A program made the position numbers and the translations under genes. A stretch of DNA of 64,000 nt, from NCBI GenBank assembly GCA_002412885.1, contig DHVX01000049.1:39929-103928 (forward strand), read 5' to 3'. The notes beneath the pieces are model-generated. The model saw only the letters and a list, made by a program, of their open reading frames with translations. It ran no database searches and was not told where the DNA came from. The DNA comes from Bacteroidales bacterium UBA5197 (GTDB taxonomy: Bacteria; Bacteroidota; Bacteroidia; Bacteroidales; Lentimicrobiaceae). Positions 52,441 to 61,278 of the stretch are shown one piece after another. Position 1 is the stretch's first letter. Every line of letters begins with the position of its first letter.

Positions 52441-53820
52441 ATGGCTAAAATGAAATTAAGGGTACTGATACTCGATGACGAAACCGATTTTGCAGATGAA
52501 CTGAAAGAGTTCCTGGAGCTTCGCGATTTTGAAGTATTTACTGCCAATACACCCGGCGAGGGTTTTGAAAGTCTGAGGCGCAGACCTTACGATCTGATGA
52601 TTCTTGACATCAGGCTTCCGGGCATGAGTGGATTAGACATTCTTATACAAGTAAGAAAGTTATACCCCTCCATGGAAGTAATAATCATATCCGGGCACGG
52701 TGATATGGATACTGTAATACAGGCCATGCGCGACGGAGCAATTGATTATCTGAGAAAGCCATTCCGGCACATCGACATACAGCTTGCCATTGAGCGTACT
52801 GAAAAGTACCTGAAACTTTACCGGCAGTTTCGCGAAATACAGGATCAGCACTCACTGATATCTTCGGAGCTTGAGCGGATGATCGACCGCAACTTTATCG
52901 GAGAAAGCCGACCCATACGACAAGTGCTTGAGCTGGCGAGTACAGCTGCAAAATATCCCAATACAAATGTACTGATTACCGGAGAAAGTGGTACAGGAAA
53001 GGAAATTATTGCCCGCATTATTCACTATGCCAGCGAACAACACAATCATGCTTTTTGTGCTGTCAACAGCAGTGCAGTTTCGGATTCGCTGCTCGAAAGC
53101 GAATTTTTCGGACATGTAAAAGGTTCGTTTACAGGTGCAATTAATGATAAAAAAGGCTATTTCGAAGTAGCCAATGGTGGAACTCTCTTTCTTGATGAAA
53201 TAGCCGATATGCCCTTTGCACTGCAGGCAAAATTGCTTCGTGCCATTGAAGAAAAAAGGATTAAGAAAGTAGGAGGCAGTGAGGAGATACAGGTTGAGTT
53301 CAGGATAATAGCAGCAACCAATCACAATGTTGAGAACCTTATTGAGAGCCGTCAATTCAGGCTCGACCTTTTCCATAGGTTGAATACGCTTACCATCAAT
53401 ATCCCGCCTCTGCGCGAAAGGCCCGAAGATATCGAACCACTGCTCAGGTATTTTGTGAATTTCTTTGCGGGGAAACTCAATAAAACCATTCCAAAAATCA
53501 GCTCTCAGCTCACCGAAACCATAAAGGAATACGATTTTCCGGGGAATGTACGTGAATTGAGGAATATGGTGGAACGTGCAATGATTTTCTGTAATACACA
53601 AACACTGAGTACCATCGATTTTCAGTTTGCCGACAAAAAGGGTGGAAAATCAACCAAAGCCGTTGTGCTTAATCTTGAAGAACAGGAGCAGAATCTTATA
53701 CTTGCTGCACTGAACGAGTGTGGTTACAATCAGGTTCTGGCTGCAAAAATGCTGGGCATTTCGCGCGATTCACTCATCAGACGGATGAAGAAATTCAATA
53801 TCAGGATAATGAAGGATTAA
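52441..53820 (+). CDS. NtrC-family sigma-54-dependent response regulator
   Basis: A 459-residue bacterial enhancer-binding protein. The receiver has D56 in LILDIRLPGMSG and the conserved Lys in DYLRKPFR. The AAA+ domain (about 150-385) shows Walker A GESGTGKE (181-188), Walker B FLDEIADMPF (D252/E253) and the sigma-54-contacting loop written GSFTGA (228-233) rather than GAFTGA, a known functional variant. The C-terminal Fis-type helix-turn-helix is at about 425-455 (NQVLAAKMLGISRDSLIRRM). It is the partner of the hybrid kinase upstream (17-bp gap). Targets are not shown; I could not find a convincing -24/-12 element in the window. Confidence 0.94.
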   Translation: MAKMKLRVLILDDETDFADELKEFLELRDFEVFTANTPGEGFESLRRRPYDLMILDIRLPGMSGLDILIQVRKLYPSMEVIIISGHGDMDTVIQAMRDGAIDYLRKPFRHIDIQLAIERTEKYLKLYRQFREIQDQHSLISSELERMIDRNFIGESRPIRQVLELASTAAKYPNTNVLITGESGTGKEIIARIIHYASEQHNHAFCAVNSSAVSDSLLESEFFGHVKGSFTGAINDKKGYFEVANGGTLFLDEIADMPFALQAKLLRAIEEKRIKKVGGSEEIQVEFRIIAATNHNVENLIESRQFRLDLFHRLNTLTINIPPLRERPEDIEPLLRYFVNFFAGKLNKTIPKISSQLTETIKEYDFPGNVRELRNMVERAMIFCNTQTLSTIDFQFADKKGGKSTKAVVLNLEEQEQNLILAALNECGYNQVLAAKMLGISRDSLIRRMKKFNIRIMKD

Positions 53821-53888
53821 TATGCCGCTTGTTTGGTCTTATAGTTTGATTTACTGAGAAGTATTCCGAAAACGCATAAAAAAACCTT

Positions 53889-54530
53889 TCATTCTTGCTT
53901 TCTGGTGACTGAATTGCCATTCTGGTTTTTACCAATCATATCCAGCGGTATCCTTTCCATATTTGATTTTCTGTATTCGGTTACTGAAACTCCGGTAATC
54001 TGCCTGAACTGATTGGAAAGGTAATGAACAGAACTGTAGCCAAGCTGATTGGCAATTTCGCTCAGGGTAAGTTCGTCGTACTCAATCAACTCTTTGGCTT
54101 TTTCTATTTTATGTAGTATAATGTATCTCTCCAGAGTTATGTGTTCAACCTTAGAAAACAATGCCGATATATAAGTATATGATAATCCGATACGTTCAAC
54201 CAGATAATCCGAATTCCGTATGATTGAATTGACATTTCCTGCTTTATGAATAAGTTCTATTACTGCGATCTTGATTTTATCCACCAACTGATCATCCCGG
54301 TTTATGGCAGGTTCGAATCCATTGGCAGCAAGCAAATCGATAAAAAATGCCTTACTTTGCAGTAATGGGTCAAACAAAATGTCAACCTTGCCAGGTTTAA
54401 TTTCTTTAACTTTGGCGCCTGTTCCTTCTATTAACTGACGGATTACCAGCATGCAGCAACTGCACGTCATGTTTTTTGGATACAAAGTCGAAAGAACAAA
54501 ATGATCTGTTTTATGGTCTCTGCTGTCCAT
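53889..54530 (-). CDS. AraC-family regulator with intact HMA-like CXXC N-terminus
   Basis: A 213-residue transcription regulator. The N-terminal ~85 residues contain KNMTCSCCMLVIRQLIEGTG, the MxCxxC motif of heavy-metal-associated domains (C23, C25, C26), followed by the strand pattern VKEIKPGKVDILFD. The AraC DNA-binding region (about 105-200) has LTLSEIANQLGYSSVHYLSN and FRQITGVSVTEYRK. It is the least degenerate of the three AraC/HMA proteins here and the only one with a usable metal-thiol pair, so metal, thiol or redox sensing is plausible, though unproven. It is divergent from the PorZ-like gene, with 203 bp between. The ~15 residues before the domain look like an optional extension. Confidence 0.85.
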   Translation of the reverse strand: MDSRDHKTDHFVLSTLYPKNMTCSCCMLVIRQLIEGTGAKVKEIKPGKVDILFDPLLQSKAFFIDLLAANGFEPAINRDDQLVDKIKIAVIELIHKAGNVNSIIRNSDYLVERIGLSYTYISALFSKVEHITLERYIILHKIEKAKELIEYDELTLSEIANQLGYSSVHYLSNQFRQITGVSVTEYRKSNMERIPLDMIGKNQNGNSVTRKQE

Positions 54531-54733
54531 CAGGGGTTAACGTTTCATTAAAGTAAAAGAGAAGGTTAGGGTTAAGACACGAAAAATTTGAATTACATGC
54601 ATTGTTGCGAATAATTTAATGTGCTCCTGATTTGTAAAAATACGTTATCAAGCAAAACATTTCAACAATAAATTGTTAAAATTGCAGTTTAATATGAGCC
54701 CGGGCAAAAGCTCACAAATCAAATTTACTAAAA

Positions 54734-57064
54734 ATGAAAAGATCATTATTCCCAGTTATAGTTATTATAGTTCTGCTATGCTTGCCAGTCCTGAAATTAT
54801 CCGGACAGGAAATCGGTATCGGACAATGGCGCGACCATCTTCCGTACCGTAAAGTTATTGCTGTAGCAGAGGGCGAGAATAAGATTTTCGCTGCAACTCC
54901 TTACAGTCTGTTTTATTACGATCTGTCTGACAACAGTTTGAACAGGCTCACCAAAATAAATGGATTGAGCGATGTTGGCATTAGCCATATAACTTACCTT
55001 GCCGAGGTCAAAACCCTTGTGATTGCATACACCAATGCAAATATCGATCTGATAAAAGACGGGAAAATCATCAATCTGTCGGATATCAAGCGCAAGCCCA
55101 TCCTTGGGAACAAGACAATAAACCGCATCACTTCTATCGGGAAAAGAGCCTATCTCTCCTGCGGGTTTGGAATATTGGTGCTTGACATTGAGAAAGAAGA
55201 ATTTCCGGAGCCCATTTACTACATTGGCAGCCTGGGAAGCGCATTGAATGTGAATGACATTACATACAATCCTGCTGATTCCATTATTTATGCAGCCACC
55301 GATGACGGTATTTATAGTGCTCCATTCTATGGATCGAATCTGGCCAATTTTGCTGAATGGACCCGTGAAACTGCATTTATACTTCCGTCCGGACAATATA
55401 ATCACATAGCCACATTAAACAATCGGATTTACATCAACAAAAAAGGGCCATCCTATTCTACAGATGCTATGTTTGTTAAAATAGCAGGAGAATGGCAGAA
55501 ATTTGATGAGACCAATACATCTAACCGATTTAGCATGAAGGTTTTCAATAACCTTCTTGTAGCTAGCACCAATCTTTCCATCTACATCTATAATCCTGAC
55601 GGAACCCTGAAGGACAGGCTTTACTCCTATAATCCAGGCAATATATTTCCAAAAGACGCCTTTCTCGACAAGGATAATAACCTATGGATAGGCGATGAAT
55701 TTGAAGGGCTTGCGAAAATTTCAGCTGCAGCAGGAACTGAGAAATTCCTGCCCGATGGTCCCGATTTTCCGGATGTTTATGCAATGTCATCAGGAGGTAA
55801 TGATGTATGGGTTGTTCCCGGCGGCAGAAATTCATCCTTTGGCGGGCTATACCGGCAAGCAAGATTTACCGGGTTTTTAAACGGGCAATGGAAAACGATA
55901 ACGAACAAACAGGATGCTTTTCTGAGTAATATTCGTGATGTACTCAGTGTGGCTGTTGACCCTTCAAACAGCAAAAGGGTGTATTTTGGAACCTGGGGGT
56001 ATGGTCTTCTGGAATATGTAAACGGAGAGTTCAGCCAACACTTTACCAGCGAAAACAGCAGTCTTGAAGGTGCTACTTTTGAAAGCACATGGATTGGAAT
56101 TGGTGGAATTGCTTTTGATGAACAGAATAATATGTGGGTGACCAATTCAAGCGCCCCTTCTGTGCTTTCTGTTAAGCGTAACAATGGTATATGGCAATCA
56201 TACAATCTGGGTTCAGTTGCAACCGGCGTGGATATGGGTCGCATTATGGTTGATAAAAGCAATCAGAAATGGTTGATGCCGCGTGATCATGCATTGCTGG
56301 TTTTTAACGACAATAACACTGATACTCCCGCAGACGATAAAGTAAAGCGACTTACCTCATCTGTCGGAAACGGGAATCTTCCCGGTTCCTTTGTGCAATG
56401 TATGGCAACCGACAGAGAAGGCCTGGTTTGGATTGGAACCAACGAAGGTGTCGCGGTATTCTACTCCCCCGACAATATATTTGGAACTCAGAATTTTGAC
56501 GCACAGCGTATTCTGATCGAACAGGATGGTTACGGGCAGTATCTGCTCGAAACAGAGTCGGTTACAGCAATAGCCGTTGATGGTTCAAACCGAAAATGGT
56601 TCGGAACCGACAGGGCAGGAGTATTTCTTATGTCGGCTGATGGCACAAAAGAAATTCTGCATTTTACCGAAGAGAATAGCCCGTTATTAAGTAATTCAAT
56701 AACAGACATAACCATCAACGATGCAGGAGAGGTATTTATTGGCACTTCTCTGGGTGTAATTTCTTACCGCAGCGAATCGGTTCCTCCCAAGATTGACCTG
56801 AAGGAAATTGTGGTTTTCCCGAATCCTGTTCGCGAGAGTTACAACGGGAGCATTGCAATTCGCGGTTTGGTTGAAAGCTCAAGCGTTAAGATTACTGATA
56901 TTAGCGGTAACCTCGTGTTTTCAACCATGAGCGAAGGCGGACAGGCCTTGTGGAATGGAATGAACTATAGCGGAGACAGGGTTAAAACAGGCGTTTATCT
57001 GGTTTATGTTACCAATGCTGACGGTTCGAAAACCAAGGTCACAAAAATCATGTTTATCAACTAA
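54734..57064 (+). CDS. porZ: PorZ-like two-propeller protein, T9SS component
   Basis: Secreted surface protein of 776 residues, about the length I recall for P. gingivalis PorZ. A signal peptide (about 1-25) precedes the conserved start IGIGQWRDHLPYRKVIAVAE. Two propellers of the two-component-regulator (Reg_prop) type follow: repeats such as NRLTKINGLSDVGISHITYL, DKDNNLWIGDEFEGLAKIS, DREGLVWIGTNEGVAVF and SNRKWFGTDRAGVFLMS, each with W-I/F-G-T. The C-terminus is a T9SS-type domain (VFPNPV...MKIMFIN-like ending). PorZ works at the surface with PorU in cargo modification and anchoring. The gene stands alone; it is the only T9SS machinery component visible, although seven cargo-type domains are in the window. 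Confidence 0.85.
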   Translation: MKRSLFPVIVIIVLLCLPVLKLSGQEIGIGQWRDHLPYRKVIAVAEGENKIFAATPYSLFYYDLSDNSLNRLTKINGLSDVGISHITYLAEVKTLVIAYTNANIDLIKDGKIINLSDIKRKPILGNKTINRITSIGKRAYLSCGFGILVLDIEKEEFPEPIYYIGSLGSALNVNDITYNPADSIIYAATDDGIYSAPFYGSNLANFAEWTRETAFILPSGQYNHIATLNNRIYINKKGPSYSTDAMFVKIAGEWQKFDETNTSNRFSMKVFNNLLVASTNLSIYIYNPDGTLKDRLYSYNPGNIFPKDAFLDKDNNLWIGDEFEGLAKISAAAGTEKFLPDGPDFPDVYAMSSGGNDVWVVPGGRNSSFGGLYRQARFTGFLNGQWKTITNKQDAFLSNIRDVLSVAVDPSNSKRVYFGTWGYGLLEYVNGEFSQHFTSENSSLEGATFESTWIGIGGIAFDEQNNMWVTNSSAPSVLSVKRNNGIWQSYNLGSVATGVDMGRIMVDKSNQKWLMPRDHALLVFNDNNTDTPADDKVKRLTSSVGNGNLPGSFVQCMATDREGLVWIGTNEGVAVFYSPDNIFGTQNFDAQRILIEQDGYGQYLLETESVTAIAVDGSNRKWFGTDRAGVFLMSADGTKEILHFTEENSPLLSNSITDITINDAGEVFIGTSLGVISYRSESVPPKIDLKEIVVFPNPVRESYNGSIAIRGLVESSSVKITDISGNLVFSTMSEGGQALWNGMNYSGDRVKTGVYLVYVTNADGSKTKVTKIMFIN

Positions 57065-57320
57065 TGTTTTTTGTAAAATTGGTCCTGGATAATTATTTCT
57101 GACTCATGTGCTGATTGTTTTTTCCTTAACCATGCTTTGGCGTAAACCAGTATTTTCAGGTGTTTTTGTTTGGCGTTTTCTGAAGAGTTGCTTTTGTAAC
57201 TTATGTAATTACTTGATTTTAATAAGCCTTTCTGCTAAAAGTTAGTATTTATTTACTTTCTCCCCTAACTTATTTGCTTCCTTTCTGTTTCTATTGGTAT
57301 ATTATCAAATTTAATCAGAT

Positions 57321-58007
57321 ATGGAAAATCTACTTATTAAAACCCTGCTCCATTCATTTGAAGCAGAAGCAGGCGACAAGGTTGATAATGGTGGCAATAA
57401 ACCATTTATTACCATTTCGCGTGAGTACGGGTGCCAGGCAAATCTTTTGTCAGAATTGCTGATTCAAGGAATTTCCAGTAAGGGAAAACATTGGCAAGTG
57501 GTTAATAAAGAAATTCTAATGGAAACGGCCAATGAATTAAAGATCCATCCCGAAAAAGTAAGGAATGTGGTTTCTGATGAAAACCGTACCCATTTGGATG
57601 AGATATTTGAAGCCACTTCAACAAAATACTACAAGAGTGATAGAAAAATCAGGCAAACTATTGCTACGGTAGTAGGTTCTTTTGCAAAGCAGGGCAATGT
57701 AATTATTGTTGGTCGGGCAGGTGCAGCAATAACCCGTGGTTACCACAATGGTCTTCACATAAGGCTTACAGCTCCCGCGACCTGGCGACTTGAGTCGGTG
57801 ATGTCGAGGCACAAACTTTCACGCGAAGATGCATTCAAACAGATTGCTTCAACCGATCATAAAAGATTTAAGCTTTACCGCGATTATATGAAAGGCTGGC
57901 AGGATATGGACGGACTTTTTGACATCGGATTCAATTGCAGCAAAGTCACGCATCAGGAAATAGCCCGTTTGGTTATTAAACTGATGGAAGATCGAAAAAT
58001 GATCTGA
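57321..58007 (+). CDS. Cytidylate-kinase-like protein
   Basis: A 228-residue cytoplasmic protein of the cytidylate-kinase-like (AAA_26) family. The start has the family phrase ITISREYGCQANLLSELLIQ, but the usual glycine-rich P-loop of true Cmk (GxGSGK) is not evident: the equivalent stretch reads YGCQANLLS. Later family motifs are kept: FAKQGNVIIVGRAGAAITRG (about 115-140), RLTAPATWRLESVM and a C-terminal helical domain with DYMKGWQDMDGLFD. The missing P-loop suggests nucleotide binding may be weakened or different. No operon partner is obvious; the preceding gap of 256 bp holds nothing I can support. Confidence 0.78.
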   Translation: MENLLIKTLLHSFEAEAGDKVDNGGNKPFITISREYGCQANLLSELLIQGISSKGKHWQVVNKEILMETANELKIHPEKVRNVVSDENRTHLDEIFEATSTKYYKSDRKIRQTIATVVGSFAKQGNVIIVGRAGAAITRGYHNGLHIRLTAPATWRLESVMSRHKLSREDAFKQIASTDHKRFKLYRDYMKGWQDMDGLFDIGFNCSKVTHQEIARLVIKLMEDRKMI

Positions 58008-58063
58008 AAAGATTGAAATGAAAATCTGAATACCGGATTTATGCAATTGTTGAAAATCAAGAA

Positions 58064-58783
58064 TTACTTAATTGCGGTCACAATTGCGGTAGCTCCCAAA
58101 AGCATTGGAATGCCGCCAACTTCGCTGAACCCTGCTTTTATCAGAACGTCTGATATTTCGGGAATTGAATAGTAATGATTGGCTGAATATGCTAGGTAAT
58201 CATAGGCTGGTCTGTTTCCGGAGATAAGTCCTCCGATTGGAGCTGTAATGTATTTCTGATAAAAATGATAGCCCGATCTCACAATTTTATTCTCAGGCTG
58301 GCTGGTTTCCACAATCACAAAACGTCCTCCAGGCTTTAACACCCTGAGAACTTCCTGTATATGCAACTGTGCATCAGGATTTTCGAAAGTAAGGTTGCGG
58401 AAACCAAATGAGATTCCGATTGAATCGAAAAAATTATCTTCAAACGGCATTTTCCCGGCATCACCCTGAATCAGTTTCACTCTGTCTTTTCCGAATACAG
58501 CAACTTTTTCATTTGCCCTTGCCAGCATGGTATGGCTAAAATCGAGGCCGTAAAGTTCTGTTGCTGAGGCTGCATTTTTTGCGATGTGCATCATAAGATC
58601 GGCTGTACCACAGCATAGATCCAGCACACGTGAAGGCCTGTTTTCCAATACCTTTGCGGCAGTTTTCCGGCGCCATCCTTCATCAAGATTTAAAGTGAGG
58701 ATACGGTTGAGTATATCATACTTCGGAGGTACTTCGGTAAATATCTGTTGGGTTGGGCGAAAGCCCTTTTCGTCGCGGAACAT
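58064..58783 (-). CDS. menG: Demethylmenaquinone methyltransferase (UbiE/MenG)
   Basis: A 239-residue SAM-dependent C-methyltransferase that converts demethylmenaquinone to menaquinone. The SAM-binding motif I is VLDLCCGTADL (53-63), and other family features are VPPKYDILNRILTLNLDEGW, FGFRNLTFENPDAQL, EVLRVLKPGGRFVIVETSQP and GYHFYQKYITAPIGGLISG. In a menaquinone-using Bacteroidota the MenG role is more likely than the ubiquinone role. A -7 promoter box is seen at 58808-58815. The polyprenyl synthase that makes the side chain is about 31 kb away (26613-27587), so this pathway is scattered. Confidence 0.93.
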   Translation of the reverse strand: MFRDEKGFRPTQQIFTEVPPKYDILNRILTLNLDEGWRRKTAAKVLENRPSRVLDLCCGTADLMMHIAKNAASATELYGLDFSHTMLARANEKVAVFGKDRVKLIQGDAGKMPFEDNFFDSIGISFGFRNLTFENPDAQLHIQEVLRVLKPGGRFVIVETSQPENKIVRSGYHFYQKYITAPIGGLISGNRPAYDYLAYSANHYYSIPEISDVLIKAGFSEVGGIPMLLGATAIVTAIK

Positions 58784-58807
58784 TCCTGATGGTTAGTTTT
58801 TATGATA

Positions 58808-58815
58808 CAAAGTTA
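58808..58815 (-). promoter_or_regulatory. Bacteroidota -7 promoter box for menG
   Basis: On the minus strand TAACTTTG matches TAnnTTTG, 24 bp before the start at 58783. No -33 TTG at standard spacing. Confidence 0.5.
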
Positions 58816-58996
58816 CAAACTTTACGGGGATAGGTCTGGTATGAGTGAAACAGTTTGTGATGTGCCGAAGAAAATCAGAGGCAATCAGGCTGATGGTTTG
58901 ATCCCGATTTTTGAAAACCAGAAAATCGCTCAACCTCTTTACATTTCACTTCAGAACATTTACAGATTAATTTATCATCAGATTGCGCCAATTTCA

Positions 58997-59004
58997 TACA
59001 TTTG
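58997..59004 (+). promoter_or_regulatory. Bacteroidota -7 promoter box for the lipoprotein peptidase
   Basis: TACATTTG matches TAnnTTTG, 24 bp before the start at 59029. No -33 TTG at the usual distance. Confidence 0.5.
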
Positions 59005-59028
59005 TACCAACCCTAAAAATACTTTAAC

Positions 59029-61083
59029 ATGCGTAACCTTATCATTCTCACGGCTATGGCAATAATATTTGCCACAGCTGGCTGCGGCAAGAAGCAAGCA
59101 GCTGTTTCCGATGAACCCGTAAAAGCATTTATTGAACAAACAACTGTGGAAAAAGTTATCAAAGCACTCTCTGATTTGCATGGCAACGATGCAAAATTCC
59201 GTATAGAAAGAGGAGTTGAACAGGTTGCGAAACTTTGGCGCGAAAGTGACGGAACTTCGGCCGATTTCGAAACTTTCTGTACTGAGAATTTCCTGGCCGA
59301 CGATTCAGCACTTGAAAATCTGTACACAAAACTCGAGCGCAATTTTGAGGTTTTCAACGGATACTTCCATAAAATGGATGTTATGCTTAAGGAGCCGCTT
59401 CACATCGAAGGGCCTGAAATTGAGCCGGTTGATATGATGTTTGGCAGCTACAATCCTGCAGCACATCTTACCGACGATTTTTTTAACAACAAAATTGCAT
59501 TCCTGACGGCATTGAACTTTCCTTTCTATTCACTGAAAGAGAAAACCGACCTTGGTGTTAACTGGAGCCGCAGAGATTGGGCCTATGCACGCATGGGCGA
59601 CCGTTTTACTTCTCGCGTTCCGGCTGAAATCATTCAGAATGCTTCGCAAATTCTAACAGCTGCCGATACCTATATTTCGGAATACAACATTTATATGGGC
59701 AATTTGCTGAACGAAAATGGAGAAACCCTCTTCCCGTCCGATATGAAACTGATTACTCACTGGGGATTGCGCGATGAACTGAAATCGAACTATGCAGGCG
59801 AAAACGGACTGGTAAAACAGCAGATGATATACAGCGTTATGAAACGCATTATCGACCAGAGTATTCCCGAACAGGTAATAAATAAAGGCGATTATACCTG
59901 GAATCCGGTTGACAACAAAATATTTAAAGATGGGGCAGAAGCTACTGCAACTGCTGAGCCGGACAAGCGCTATGAAGTTCTTCTCAATAACTTCCATGCA
60001 ATGAAAGCCATTGATGCTTACAATCCAAACTTCCCAACATTCATCAGCAGGGCATTTGAGGGTGGAATGGAAATCCCTCAGGAGGATGTTGAGCGCTTGT
60101 TTACCGAATTTGTTTCATCGGCTCAGGTGAAGGAAGTTGCTGCATACATCAGCAGCCGTTTGGGTCGCCCTTTGCAGCCTTTCGATATATGGTACAACGG
60201 ATTTAAATCGCGCGGCGGTATTCCCGAGGAGCAGCTCACCGCCATCACTTCCAAAAAGTATCCCAATCCCAAAGCATTTGAGGCCGATCTGCCGAACATT
60301 CTGGTAAAACTGGGATGGGATAAGCAAAAAGCCACTGAAATTACTTCGTTGATTTCTGTTGACCCATCGCGCGGAGCCGGACATGCATGGGGTGCTGAAA
60401 TGCGCAACGACATTGCACGTCTGCGTACCCGTATCGGTCCCAACGGCATGGATTATAAAGGCTACAACATTGCAGTGCATGAATTCGGTCACAATGTGGA
60501 GCAGACTGTAACCATAAACGATGTGGATTATTATATGCTGCAAGGTGTTCCAAATACCGCTTTTACTGAAGCTGTTGCCTTCCTTTTCCAGAAACGCGAC
60601 CTTGAATTGCTTGGTTTGCCTAATGCCGATCCCAATAAGGATCATATGATGGCATTGGATAATTTCTGGGGAAGCTATGAAATAATGGGTGTATCGCTTG
60701 TAGATATGAAGGTGTGGAAATGGATGTATGCAAATCCTGAAGCGACCCCTGCTCAGTTGAAGGAAGCTGTGATTGCAGCAGCCAAAGAAGTGTGGAACAG
60801 TTATTATGCGCCCGTACTTGGCGGAAACGATGAACCCATACTTGCCATTTACTCGCACATGATTGATAACCCGCTGTATCTTTCCAACTATCCCATGGGT
60901 CACCTGATTGAATTTCAGGTAGAGCAACAGGTAAAGGGAAAGCCCCTTGCCGCAGAATTTGATCGAATGTACACACAAGGCCGCCTGATTCCGCAAACCT
61001 GGATGAAAGGTGCTGTCGGACAGGAAATTGCTATTGAGCCAACCTTGAATGCCGCTGCCGAAGCACTGAAAGCTCTGAAGTAA
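59029..61083 (+). CDS. Gluzincin-type zinc metallopeptidase lipoprotein
   Basis: A 684-residue predicted lipoprotein: the signal ends in the lipobox ATAGC with Cys19. Most of the chain is helical. The zinc motif is H484-E-F-G-H488 in AVHEFGHNVEQ, and a likely third ligand is Glu514 in FTEAVAFLFQ, 30 residues beyond H484, the arrangement of gluzincins. The remainder (about 20-470) does not clearly match a named family to me; it is not M49, which needs HEXXGH. A probable role is degradation of periplasmic or surface peptides, or signal processing, unconfirmed. The gene has its own promoter box and ends at a long hairpin (61126-61184). Confidence 0.78.
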   Translation: MRNLIILTAMAIIFATAGCGKKQAAVSDEPVKAFIEQTTVEKVIKALSDLHGNDAKFRIERGVEQVAKLWRESDGTSADFETFCTENFLADDSALENLYTKLERNFEVFNGYFHKMDVMLKEPLHIEGPEIEPVDMMFGSYNPAAHLTDDFFNNKIAFLTALNFPFYSLKEKTDLGVNWSRRDWAYARMGDRFTSRVPAEIIQNASQILTAADTYISEYNIYMGNLLNENGETLFPSDMKLITHWGLRDELKSNYAGENGLVKQQMIYSVMKRIIDQSIPEQVINKGDYTWNPVDNKIFKDGAEATATAEPDKRYEVLLNNFHAMKAIDAYNPNFPTFISRAFEGGMEIPQEDVERLFTEFVSSAQVKEVAAYISSRLGRPLQPFDIWYNGFKSRGGIPEEQLTAITSKKYPNPKAFEADLPNILVKLGWDKQKATEITSLISVDPSRGAGHAWGAEMRNDIARLRTRIGPNGMDYKGYNIAVHEFGHNVEQTVTINDVDYYMLQGVPNTAFTEAVAFLFQKRDLELLGLPNADPNKDHMMALDNFWGSYEIMGVSLVDMKVWKWMYANPEATPAQLKEAVIAAAKEVWNSYYAPVLGGNDEPILAIYSHMIDNPLYLSNYPMGHLIEFQVEQQVKGKPLAAEFDRMYTQGRLIPQTWMKGAVGQEIAIEPTLNAAAEALKALK

Positions 61084-61125
61084 ATTTCTTATAAGTGATT
61101 TAGACGAACGAAGCTATTGTTCATT

Positions 61126-61184
61126 GACCTAACAAGTTTTTCAGCCCTTGATGTGCAGGCTCTCAACTTGTTAGGTCTTCTTTT
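61126..61184 (+). terminator. Long hairpin, terminator and possible dispersed repeat
   Basis: GACCTAACAAGTT (61126-61138) and AACTTGTTAGGTC (61165-61177) are perfect 13-bp inverted copies; a smaller inner stem (AGCC 61143-61146, GGCT 61158-61161) lies in the loop, and TTCTTTTATT follows. Near-identical phrases GAACGAAGCTATTG (about 61106) and GAACAAAGCTATTT (about 61196) flank it at similar distances, which suggests a mobile or repeated hairpin unit. Confidence 0.7.
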
Positions 61185-61278
61185 ATTCAAAAAGCGAACA
61201 AAGCTATTTTTCTCTTGCAAACTATTTTTTTAATAATCTGTTAAACCCTACGTACATTAACATATAAATTTATTAACC

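Noticed and set aside
52852..53601. Long (249-codon) antisense frame in the sigma-54 regulator gene
   Set aside because: It lies wholly within the AAA+ domain coding region; the protein is Cys/Phe/Tyr rich and domain-free.
54305..54325. A GGTTCGAATCC string like a tRNA T-arm
   Set aside because: It lies within the coding sequence of the AraC gene, with no matching acceptor or anticodon arms nearby.
58802..59065. An 87-codon plus-strand frame before the peptidase gene
   Set aside because: It overlaps the start of the lipoprotein gene out of frame and covers the promoter regions of both flanking genes; its composition is not protein-like.
60115..60996. Long (293-codon) antisense frame in the lipoprotein peptidase
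   Set aside because: The opposite strand carries a well-supported gene with HEFGH; the antisense frame is His/Cys/Ile rich with no domain, a typical codon-bias shadow.
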